Shown piece by piece: positions 32,693-40,055 of a stretch of DNA of 41,372 nt (its first letter is position 1; each line of letters begins with the position of its first letter). The translations under genes were made by a program, and so were the position numbers. This stretch comes from Rhodospirillaceae bacterium. Lineage in GTDB: Bacteria > Pseudomonadota > Alphaproteobacteria > Reyranellales > Reyranellaceae. The DNA lies in the NCBI GenBank assembly GCA_009772935.1, contig WOUR01000045.1:1-41372 (forward strand). Direction: 5' to 3'. A model generated the notes under the pieces. The model saw only the letters and a program-made list of their open reading frames with translations. It did not search any database and had not been told where the DNA came from.

Positions 32693-33121
32693 ATGCCCCA
32701 TATCGGCGGTATGATCTACGAAACCAAGACGGCCCTGGTGCTGCGCAAGGAACTGGCCGCCTGGCAGGTGGCCAATGTTGCGGCCTTCCTGGCCGGCGGC
32801 CTCGCCGGCACCCACGCCCATCTGATGGGCGAGCCCTACCGCGACGGCGGTGGCCGCGCCCACACCGCCCTGATCCGCGAGCCGGTGTTCGTCTACGGCG
32901 CCACGCTGGAGGAGCTTCGGCGGACGCACCAGCGGGCGCTGTCGCGCGAGCTGGTGCCCGCCATCTACATCGAGCCGATGTTCGCCACGACCAACGACGC
33001 CGACAATCGTGCGGCGGTGGCCGCGGCGCCGGTCGATGCGCTGGACTTCGTCGGCATCGGCGTGCACGGGCCGCGCAGAGCCATCGACAAGGTGGTGAAC
33101 GGGCTGAAGTTCCTGGCCTAA
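32693..33121 (+). CDS. DUF2000-family protein
   Basis: This 142-residue protein matches the DUF2000 pattern: TKTALVLRKELAAWQVANVAA at the start, then AHLMGEPYRDGGGRAH, VFVYGATLEELRRTHQRAL, IYIEPMFATTNDADNRAAV and a C-terminal VDALDFVGIGVHG. The family is of unknown function. It is often next to AraC-type regulators, as here, so the regulator probably controls it. The ribosome-binding site GGGAG supports 32693; a second ATG at 32711 is possible. The stop overlaps that of the convergent MFS gene by 4 bases. Confidence 0.85.
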   Translation: MPHIGGMIYETKTALVLRKELAAWQVANVAAFLAGGLAGTHAHLMGEPYRDGGGRAHTALIREPVFVYGATLEELRRTHQRALSRELVPAIYIEPMFATTNDADNRAAVAAAPVDALDFVGIGVHGPRRAIDKVVNGLKFLA

Positions 33122-34314
33122 GCGGGTCGCCGCGATCTCATCAGGATCATCGCGGACGCGGCGAGATTGAGCCCCATGCAGACGGCCAGCGGCACGCCGT
33201 AGCTACCCGAGGCGTCGCGCAGAACGCCCAGCAGGCCGGGGCCGAAGGCGTAGAGGGTCTGCATGACGGCCGTGGAGAGGGCGACGATCGCGGGGAAACG
33301 GTCGGGTGTGAATTCGCGCTGCACGATCATCGGCGACAGGGTGATGATGTTGCCGACGGCGAGGCCATAGGCGGCGCAGGCGCCGTAGACCGCAAGCGGT
33401 GTCTCGACGAATTCCAGCACCGCGATGGCGCCGGCCTGCACCAGGAAGCAGACGGCCGAGGCGCGGCGCGGCTCGAGCTGGTCGATGACCAGCCCCAATA
33501 CAATGCGGCCGACCAGGGCCGTCACGGCATTGATGCCGACGGCAAGCGCGGGATCGATGGTCAACCCGCTGGCGGCCGCACGGGAGGTCACCAGCGGCAC
33601 GAGATGAGTGAGGAAGCCGACCTGGGACGTCAGCACGATGGCGAAGGGCGCGGCGATGCTCCAGAAATGCCACTCCCGCAGCGGTGCCAGCCGATTGAGC
33701 CGCACCGTCGTCGGCTTGGGCGAGAGAGGTCCCCGGCGCACGAACAGGGCGACGGTGCCGGCCGCGAGCACGATGCCGAGCGCGACCAGCAGCCGTTCCG
33801 CCGTCGCAAAGCCGAGCGTGGGGATGGCCGCCAGCAGCAGCGGCGTGACGACCAGTCCCGCGAGGGTGGCGCCGCTCAGCGCGAGATTGAGGGCCAGGCC
33901 CCGCTTGCGGTCGAACCATTGCCCGACGGTGGCGGCGATGGGCGCCACGCTGGTGGCGTTCCAGCCCGGCGCCATGACGATGTAAAGGACAACCAGCTGC
34001 CACGGCTGGGTGACCGACGGCAGCAGCATCAGGGCGGCGGCGCTGGTCGACAGGCCCACCAGGAACACGGTGCGGGGGCCGAAGCGGCCGATCGCTTCGG
34101 CGATCCGGGGCAGCAGCAGGGCACCCAGCAGATAATGCGCGGTCACGACGGACGAGATGAAGCCGGTCGACCAGCCGTGCGCGCGCTGCAGTTCGACGAG
34201 GTAGATCCCGTGAGCATAGAAGCCGAACCCCCAGGCGAACACGGCCGTCACGAAACAGGCGAAGACGACGCGCCAGGCGGCGGGGGACGTGTCCGCGGCC
34301 GCACCCGTCGTCAT
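33118..34314 (-). CDS. Major facilitator superfamily transporter (MCT-like)
   Basis: This 398-residue integral membrane protein has about 12 hydrophobic helices and a central loop near 200. The layout, including VFACFVTAVFAWGFGFYAHG in helix 1 and RIAEAIGRFGPR in the loop after helix 2, is of the oxalate/monocarboxylate-like MFS group. It probably moves a small organic acid across the inner membrane; direction and substrate are unknown. It lies 13 bases after the NTF2-like gene and is likely the last gene of the DUF2817-patatin-NTF2-MFS unit. Confidence 0.9.
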   Translation of the reverse strand: MTTGAAADTSPAAWRVVFACFVTAVFAWGFGFYAHGIYLVELQRAHGWSTGFISSVVTAHYLLGALLLPRIAEAIGRFGPRTVFLVGLSTSAAALMLLPSVTQPWQLVVLYIVMAPGWNATSVAPIAATVGQWFDRKRGLALNLALSGATLAGLVVTPLLLAAIPTLGFATAERLLVALGIVLAAGTVALFVRRGPLSPKPTTVRLNRLAPLREWHFWSIAAPFAIVLTSQVGFLTHLVPLVTSRAAASGLTIDPALAVGINAVTALVGRIVLGLVIDQLEPRRASAVCFLVQAGAIAVLEFVETPLAVYGACAAYGLAVGNIITLSPMIVQREFTPDRFPAIVALSTAVMQTLYAFGPGLLGVLRDASGSYGVPLAVCMGLNLAASAMILMRSRRPA

Positions 34315-34327
34315 CGCCGGGGCGCGC

Positions 34328-34699
34328 TCACGAGCGGCTGACGTGGGCCGAAACGCAGCGCCAGCCCTCCGGCCGCAGCTGCCAGTCGTCGGTGTACCAG
34401 CCGGCGCCCGGGCTGCCGTCGGGCTTCGTGTAGCTCGTTCGGGCGTGGATGATGGCGAAGCCGCCCAGCAGGCGGATCTTCACGTCGTGTTCGCGAAGAT
34501 CCCTGACCGCCGAGCCGCGGCCGATCTGCGCCAGGAAGGCCGCGCGGTCGATCAGCGTGCCATCGGGATTGGTGTTGTGGAAATCGTCCGACAGATGCCG
34601 GTCGAACCACTCGACGTCGGCTTCGGCGACCGAGCGCACGTAGTGGTGGTTGAGCTCCTGCAGGGTCGCGAGATGCCGTGCCGCCTGCTCGTCCGTCAT
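34328..34699 (-). CDS. NTF2-like/DUF4440-type small protein
   Basis: This 123-residue protein has the cone-shaped NTF2/SnoaL-like pattern: LQELNHHYVRSVAEADVEWF, then DDFHNTNPDGTLIDRAAFLAQI, and the beta-sheet part VKIRLLGGFAIIHARTSY. Such proteins bind small hydrophobic ligands or act as isomerases or immunity/scaffold proteins; no catalytic residue can be assigned here. The ribosome-binding site AAAGGAAA supports the ATG at 34699. It lies 35 bases after the patatin stop. Confidence 0.85.
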   Translation of the reverse strand: MTDEQAARHLATLQELNHHYVRSVAEADVEWFDRHLSDDFHNTNPDGTLIDRAAFLAQIGRGSAVRDLREHDVKIRLLGGFAIIHARTSYTKPDGSPGAGWYTDDWQLRPEGWRCVSAHVSRS

Positions 34700-34734
34700 G
34701 TTGTTTCCTTTCCCTGTCCGATCGGAAGAACCCT

Positions 34735-36549
34735 TTACGACACGAAGAGACGCACACCGACCGGCAGGGTGCGGGCCTTCTCGAGACCTTCCATGGTCGT
34801 GCGGTAGCCGAGCTCGATTGCCGCGTCGAAGCTGGTCCAGTCGAGCAGGTCGATATGGGTCATCGGCGGCACGATCAGCAGGTCCGCGGCGGCGCGGTCC
34901 TCGGCCGCGCGCGAGGTGCTGGCGACCAGCGCGGAGCGCAGCAGGATGCGCACGATCGAGGGAATGGGCAGCGTCTCGTTGCGCTTCCAGACGAGGCGCC
35001 GGAAGAACTGCCAGGCCGACCACGGTTCCATGACGCCCTCGCCGGCGGAGAGCGCGCCGCCGGTGTCGATGTCGACGCCGACGGTCACGCCGCGGCCCAG
35101 CCGCTGCATGGCGCGCACCGGGAAATTGTCGATGACGCCGCCATCGACGTGGACCTCGCCGGCTTCGTTGAAGGGCGGCATCACGCCGGGTATCGACACC
35201 GAGGCGCGCAGCCATCGCCACAGTCGTCCGACCGTGTGGATGTCGGCCTTCGAGGTCGTGAGATTCGCCGTCATGCAATAGTAGGGGAGGATCAGGTCCT
35301 CGATGTCCTTCTCGCCGAAGGCCATGCGCAGCAGGCGCGTGACCCTGCGACCGGCAAACAGAGCGATCAGCGGCACCGTGTAGTCGCTGAGCGGATTGTT
35401 GTCGACGAAGGCGCGGCGGAAGCGCGCGTCGAGTTCCTGGTCGTTCCAGCGCGAGGCGACGCCCGCCGCGACGATGGCGCCCATGCTGGTACCACCCACC
35501 AGGTCGATCGGCACGCCGCTCTGGCGCAGCGCCTTGACCACGCCGATATGGGTGAACGCGCGCGCGCCGCCGCCCGCCATGACGACGCCCACCGCGTGCC
35601 CGGTGAGGATGCGGGCCAGCCGGTCGATGTCGGCAGGAATGTCGAGGCGCACGTGGTGGTGGTTGCCGTAGAGGCCGCCCGCCAGCAGCGGAGCGGTCGA
35701 TCCGGCCTTCGGTTCGTGACCCTCGTGCAGCAGCACCAGCTCGCGCCGGCGGTGGAACACCGCGCCGCTCTGCGCCGTCTCGATCTCGAACGGCACCCTG
35801 GTCGGGGCGTCGTTGTCGGCATTGCGCACCACGACCAGGCAATCGGCCTGGCGCAGGCAGAGTTCGGTCCAGGGCGTCAGGGTCGGGTCGGCGCGGTACA
35901 GCACGAAGGACGATTCCATCTCGCAGCGCGCGAACCATTCGGGTTCCTGGTCGAGCGATTCCGAGCCCAGCATCTGGACCTGGGTGCCGATGCGGCCGAG
36001 CGCATTGGCGAGCATCACCGCAAACCGCGCCGACGGAACGTCGGGGCCACTCGGCAGCAGCGCGAAGGTACGCGGCTGCCGGCGCCCGCCGCTGGCGTCC
36101 TGCGCATTGCGCGCCACGACGCTGCGCATCAGCGCCGGCAGGACCTCGGGATGGTTGGAGGTGAGAGCGTGGAAGCTGGTCTGGGGCAGCCGCCAGACCT
36201 CGCTGTCGCGGAGCGCCGCGACGCTGCGCGTGCGCTTGCCCTGGGACAGGAGCGACATCTCGCCAACCAGATTGCCCGGCGGGATTTCGGCGATCAGGAT
36301 GGGCTCGCGGGCGTCGCCGGCCTCGTGATGGCGAAACACCCCGAGCGAGCCGCTCGTGACGACATAGACGGCGTCGGCGGGTTCGCCCTGGCGGAACAGC
36401 GGTGCGCCGCCCGGCAGCACCAGCAGGGTCAGCTGGTGCTCGACGGCGGCCAGGGCTTCGGGGGCGAGGTCGGCGAACAGCGGGGTCTGCTGCAACACCT
36501 TCTGCAGCCGCAGCCGGGCGGTATCCTCGCTCGGCACGGCGAGACTCAT
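34735..36549 (-). CDS. Cyclic-nucleotide-binding patatin-like phospholipase (NTE-like)
   Basis: This 604-residue fusion has an N-terminal cNMP-binding domain (about 20-140) with the phosphate-binding cassette GEMSLLSQGKRTRS, in which the key Arg is present. A middle region of about 150 residues follows, and then a patatin lipase domain from about 315. The oxyanion GGGARA, the nucleophile S355 in GGTSMG and the D469 dyad partner in DGG are intact. The layout is that of bacterial NTE/YchK-like lysophospholipases with a regulatory cNMP module. It has no signal peptide and no transmembrane helix that I can see. The start overlaps the DUF2817 stop in ATGA form. Confidence 0.93.
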   Translation of the reverse strand: MSLAVPSEDTARLRLQKVLQQTPLFADLAPEALAAVEHQLTLLVLPGGAPLFRQGEPADAVYVVTSGSLGVFRHHEAGDAREPILIAEIPPGNLVGEMSLLSQGKRTRSVAALRDSEVWRLPQTSFHALTSNHPEVLPALMRSVVARNAQDASGGRRQPRTFALLPSGPDVPSARFAVMLANALGRIGTQVQMLGSESLDQEPEWFARCEMESSFVLYRADPTLTPWTELCLRQADCLVVVRNADNDAPTRVPFEIETAQSGAVFHRRRELVLLHEGHEPKAGSTAPLLAGGLYGNHHHVRLDIPADIDRLARILTGHAVGVVMAGGGARAFTHIGVVKALRQSGVPIDLVGGTSMGAIVAAGVASRWNDQELDARFRRAFVDNNPLSDYTVPLIALFAGRRVTRLLRMAFGEKDIEDLILPYYCMTANLTTSKADIHTVGRLWRWLRASVSIPGVMPPFNEAGEVHVDGGVIDNFPVRAMQRLGRGVTVGVDIDTGGALSAGEGVMEPWSAWQFFRRLVWKRNETLPIPSIVRILLRSALVASTSRAAEDRAAADLLIVPPMTHIDLLDWTSFDAAIELGYRTTMEGLEKARTLPVGVRLFVS

Positions 36550-37637
36550 CCCCCGGTCATTCCCTTCAGCGCCCAGCCGATGGTCTGGTCGGCGCGCGCC
36601 CACACCATTTCCCGCCATTTGTCGCCGGCCGGAAAGAAGCGCTCCTTCATGTCGGCCTTCAGCGCGCGGCCCTGCGCCGAGCCGAGGTCGCCGCGATGAT
36701 GCAGCCAGTTGTCGGCGCGCACCGCGTTCAGCACTTCGGGCACCGTGTAGGTGCCGTATTCCAGCGCCACCGGCGTCACCTCGGCATCGGGCAGCTCCTG
36801 CGGGAAGGCGTCGGTCATGACACCGACCACGACCGCAGACGTGGACGTGCCGCCTTCCGGCGAGGTCATCTCGTCGCCGTACCAGGCCTTGGCACGGGCG
36901 AACGACTTGGCCGCGGGCGACACCGCGCAGATCAGCTCGCCATGGCCGAACGGGCCAAGGCCGGTATGGAAATCGATGATGCCGACGCGCCTGGCCTGCG
37001 ACAGCTCTTCGCGGGCGATGGCGCGGACCGTGCGGTTGCTCCAGCCGGGCGTGGTCCCGCCGAAGAAGATCCCATCGGGGTGCGTGTACTGGCCGCCGCT
37101 GATCGCGCTCTGCAGGCCGAAGGCGCCGTGCTTTTGCGCGAAGGCTCCGAAGACGCGTTCGGTCTCGGCGGCGCTCGCCTCGTTCCACTCGACCGGCAGC
37201 ACCGCGTCGGCGATCTCGAGATAGCCGTCGTTCCTCGGATAGCCCTTGTCGTGGTCGACGAAATTGCGGTTGAGATCGACATTGTCCTCGGTGACGCGGC
37301 GCGTCCACGCGAAGCCATAGGGATTGAGCGCATGGATCAGCAGCGCACCGGTGCCGGGCGGCAGCTTCGCCGGCCCGCCCGAGCGCATCCAGGCGATCTC
37401 CGCGCCCGATCCGCAATGGCCCTCGACGCCGTGCGTGCCGGCGATCAGCACCAGCATGTTCGCGGCATTCGCTGCCCCGAACCGCGCCGTATCGAGGAAC
37501 AACCTCTCGTCGTTGGGTCCGCGCGCCTTCGGATTGAGCCAGGAACGCAGCGCGCCGCCAGCTTCTGCGGCGGCACCGCAGAATTTAGCGCGCGCCTCGG
37601 CATAGGTTTCAGAGAAGCACCCGGACACTGAGAACAT
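36546..37637 (-). CDS. DUF2817 (M14-like) metallopeptidase-family protein
   Basis: This 363-residue protein has zinc-carboxypeptidase-like motifs: AGTHGVEGHCGSGAE (HxxE pair), DNVDLNRNFVD (NR substrate clamp), DFHTGLG (third zinc ligand) and a catalytic-type Glu in EYGTYTVPEV. The DUF2817 family is predicted to cleave amide bonds but its substrates are unknown. The start at 37637 has CCGGAGGAAA upstream. It is followed by the patatin gene with an ATGA overlap, implying coupled translation. Confidence 0.88.
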   Translation of the reverse strand: MFSVSGCFSETYAEARAKFCGAAAEAGGALRSWLNPKARGPNDERLFLDTARFGAANAANMLVLIAGTHGVEGHCGSGAEIAWMRSGGPAKLPPGTGALLIHALNPYGFAWTRRVTEDNVDLNRNFVDHDKGYPRNDGYLEIADAVLPVEWNEASAAETERVFGAFAQKHGAFGLQSAISGGQYTHPDGIFFGGTTPGWSNRTVRAIAREELSQARRVGIIDFHTGLGPFGHGELICAVSPAAKSFARAKAWYGDEMTSPEGGTSTSAVVVGVMTDAFPQELPDAEVTPVALEYGTYTVPEVLNAVRADNWLHHRGDLGSAQGRALKADMKERFFPAGDKWREMVWARADQTIGWALKGMTGG

Positions 37638-37703
37638 GCGTTTCCTCCGGCCGTCATCGTAGCCGGTTTGGCGACGAGGCGGAAAGCATGTCGGACAACA
37701 ATG

Positions 37704-37753
37704 CCTCACCTTGAGGAGCGGTCCGCAGGACCGCGTCCCGAAGGGTGGTGAGG
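37704..37753. repeat. REP-like cruciform element
   Basis: Outer arms CCTCACC (37704-37710) and GGTGAGG (37747-37753) enclose a 7-bp inner hairpin (37718-37724 with 37728-37734, loop GCA). This is the style of dispersed intergenic repeats in alphaproteobacteria. It lies between the apt stop and the upstream end of the DUF2817 gene. Confidence 0.7.
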
Positions 37754-37756
37754 TCT

Positions 37757-38284
37757 CTAGCTGTCGTACTGCAGCAGCGTTTCGACCGGCGGCGTGAGCT
37801 TCTTGCGGCCTTCGAGGAAGGTGAGCTCGATGATCACGGCGGTCGCGGGCACGACGGCGCCGACGGTTTCGAGCAGGTTCACGGCGGCGCCCATCGTGCC
37901 GCCGGTGGCCAGCAGGTCGTCCACGAGCACGACGCGCGCGCCCTTGTGCACGGCATCCTGCTGGATCTCGATCGTGTCGGTGCCGTACTCCAGCGAATAG
38001 GTGTGGCGCACCGTGGTGCCGGGCAACTTGCCCTGCTTGCGCATCATCACGAAGCCGGTGCCGAGCGCGAGCGCGAGCGGCGCGGCCAGCAGGAAGCCGC
38101 GCGATTCGATTCCCGCCAGCACATCGGGCTTGTGCGGCCGGATCAGGTCGGCCAGCCGTTCGATGGCGGTGTGCCAGGCCTTGGGATGCGCCAGCAAGGT
38201 CGAGATGTCGTAGAAGAGGATGCCCGGCTTGGGGAAGTCGGGGATCGAGCGGATATGCTGCTTGAGGTCGAGATCCTTGGACAT
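37757..38284 (-). CDS. apt: Adenine phosphoribosyltransferase
   Basis: This 175-residue enzyme makes AMP from adenine and PRPP in purine salvage. The N-terminal hood SIPDFPKPGILFYDISTLL and the PRPP-binding motif VVLVDDLLATGGTMGAA are diagnostic, and GIESRGFLLAAPLA matches the conserved core. The start at 38284 has CAGGAG upstream. The gene lies 14 bases after the amidase, on the same strand, so the two may be cotranscribed. Confidence 0.95.
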   Translation of the reverse strand: MSKDLDLKQHIRSIPDFPKPGILFYDISTLLAHPKAWHTAIERLADLIRPHKPDVLAGIESRGFLLAAPLALALGTGFVMMRKQGKLPGTTVRHTYSLEYGTDTIEIQQDAVHKGARVVLVDDLLATGGTMGAAVNLLETVGAVVPATAVIIELTFLEGRKKLTPPVETLLQYDS

Positions 38285-38298
38285 TCTGACTCCTGCGC

Positions 38299-39756
38299 TC
38301 AGCTGTAGGCCGGCGGTGGCACGAAGCCGCGATATTCCTTCTCCAGCAGCTTGGCGAACTGGATGCACTCGTAGTCGCCGTACTGGCGGCCGATGATCTG
38401 CACGCCGATCGGCAGGCCTTCCTTGCTCTGGCCGATCGGGGCGGCGGTCGAGGGCAGCCAGGTGACGCCCGAGTAGCCGGCCCAGAAGATCTGGTCGACC
38501 ACCGGAACCTGCTTGTTGTTCACCACGATGGTGCGCTTGTGGCGCAGGCCCGTCTGGTCGTGCGGGAAGGCGGCGGTCACGGCGACCGGGCAGAGCATCA
38601 GGTCGTAGTCCTGGAAGAACTCATCCCAGGCGAGGCGCATCCGGTGGCGCTTCTCGTTCAGCTGCAGCCAGGTGCGATGGGGCAGCGAGTTGCCGCGCTG
38701 CATCTGGGCGAAGTAGCTCATGTCGTCGGCGGGCAGGCTGGCCGCGTCCTTGACGGCCTGCTCGTAGACGGCGTCGCTCATGCGGCCCGAGGTCGCCGCG
38801 CGCAGCAGGCGGACATAGACGTCGTTCAGTTCCGTCGTGTTGATCTCGGGGCGCGCCTTGTCGCTCACCTTGACCTTGTTCTTGGCCAGGAACGCGGCGA
38901 GCTTCGAGATCTGCTCCTGTACCGAGTCGTCGACCTCGGCGTTGGGATCCGTCAGCAGCACCGCCACCTTGAAGTCGCGCAGGCTGGTCTTCTTCGAGCG
39001 CGGCAGGGTGAGTGTCCAGCCGCGGCCGTCGACCGCATCGGGACCGGCCATCGCGGTCAGCGCGATTTCGAGATCCTCGGCGCCGCGGGCCAGCGGACCG
39101 ACCACGCCGATATCGCCGTAGGCCACGGCGCCGGCCAGGGCATGGCCCTTGGGCGACACGACGCCCCAGCTCGGCTTGTGGCCCCACACGCCGCAGTAAT
39201 GGGCCGGATTGCGGATCGAGGCGCCAATGTCACTGCCGGCTTCGATGCCGGTGAGGCCGGCGGCCAGCGCCGCGCCCGAGCCGCCGGAGGAGCCACCCGG
39301 CGTGCGTCCGAGATCCCACGGATTGTTGGTCGAGCCGTAGACCTCGTTGTAGCTCTGCCAGTCGGCGAGGTTCAGCGGTACGTTGGTCTTGCCGAACAGG
39401 GTGACGCCGGCATCCAGCATGCGCTGCGTGACCAGCGAATTCTGCGTCGCGACCGTGTCCTTGAAGGCGGGATCGCCCCAGGTGGTGGGGAGGCCCGCGA
39501 CGTCGAAGGATTCCTTGATGGTCATCGGCACGCCGTGCAGCGGCCCGAGCTTCTTGCCGGCCTTGATCGCGCGGTCCGCCGTCTTGGCGCGCTTGCGGGC
39601 GCCGTCGATGTCGGTGGCGATGATGGCATTGAGCTCGGGATTATAGGCCTCGACCCTCTTCAGGTAGAGGTCGAGCAGTTCGAGGCAGCCGATCTTCTTC
39701 TTCCGGACCGCAGCGGCGAGCTGCTTGGCGGTCTGGAACGGGAGGGCGAGGGACAT
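38299..39756 (-). CDS. Amidase signature-family enzyme
   Basis: This 485-residue amidase has a complete Ser-cisSer-Lys triad: K81 in TIKESFDVAG, S156 in the GGSSGGSGAALAAG stretch and S180 in GSDIGASIRNP. Spacings of 75 and 24 residues match the family. It hydrolyses an amide or acyl-peptide bond; no clear indole-acetamide or glutaminyl-tRNA (GatA) signature is seen, so the substrate is open. I chose the ATG at 39756 (MSLALPFQ); an upstream start would add 13 residues. It diverges from DUF2798 across 65 bp. Confidence 0.92.
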   Translation of the reverse strand: MSLALPFQTAKQLAAAVRKKKIGCLELLDLYLKRVEAYNPELNAIIATDIDGARKRAKTADRAIKAGKKLGPLHGVPMTIKESFDVAGLPTTWGDPAFKDTVATQNSLVTQRMLDAGVTLFGKTNVPLNLADWQSYNEVYGSTNNPWDLGRTPGGSSGGSGAALAAGLTGIEAGSDIGASIRNPAHYCGVWGHKPSWGVVSPKGHALAGAVAYGDIGVVGPLARGAEDLEIALTAMAGPDAVDGRGWTLTLPRSKKTSLRDFKVAVLLTDPNAEVDDSVQEQISKLAAFLAKNKVKVSDKARPEINTTELNDVYVRLLRAATSGRMSDAVYEQAVKDAASLPADDMSYFAQMQRGNSLPHRTWLQLNEKRHRMRLAWDEFFQDYDLMLCPVAVTAAFPHDQTGLRHKRTIVVNNKQVPVVDQIFWAGYSGVTWLPSTAAPIGQSKEGLPIGVQIIGRQYGDYECIQFAKLLEKEYRGFVPPPAYS

Positions 39757-39821
39757 GGGGGCTGGGTTTCCACAACGGGGATGGACGAGGTCCAAGCCCG
39801 TACCATATTGTCCCGCCCGCC

Positions 39822-40055
39822 GTGAAGAAACTCCCCGCCCGTACGATGCACATCGCCATGCCGCTGGCGCTGACCTTCGTCATGACCTTCATCGTCTCCG
39901 GCATCGCCACGATCCGGGCGATCGGATTCGAGACGGGCATGACCGCCCGCTGGATGGAATCGTGGATGGCCTCCTGGATGGTCGCCTTTCCGACCATGCT
40001 GTTCCTGATGCCGGTGATGCGGCGCCTGCTGTCGCGGCTGATCGAGGTCCGCTAA
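39822..40055 (+). CDS. DUF2798 small membrane protein
   Basis: This 77-residue protein has two hydrophobic helices (about 13-33 and 50-67) joined by a loop with RWMESWMASW. It matches the DUF2798 pattern of IAMPLALTFVMTFIVSGIAT and ending PVMRRLL. Its function is unknown. It starts with GTG, without a clear Shine-Dalgarno, close to an AT-rich patch at 39801-39810, so it may have a short or absent leader. An ATG at 39846 is an alternative. Its stop overlaps that of hrpB by 4 bases. Confidence 0.8.
   Translation: MKKLPARTMHIAMPLALTFVMTFIVSGIATIRAIGFETGMTARWMESWMASWMVAFPTMLFLMPVMRRLLSRLIEVR

Noticed and set aside
34735..36549. Patatin gene as part of a CBASS anti-phage system
   Set aside because: No nucleotide cyclase, HORMA/TRIP13 or Cap2/Cap3 gene is nearby, and the cNMP-patatin layout is that of ordinary NTE-like lipases.
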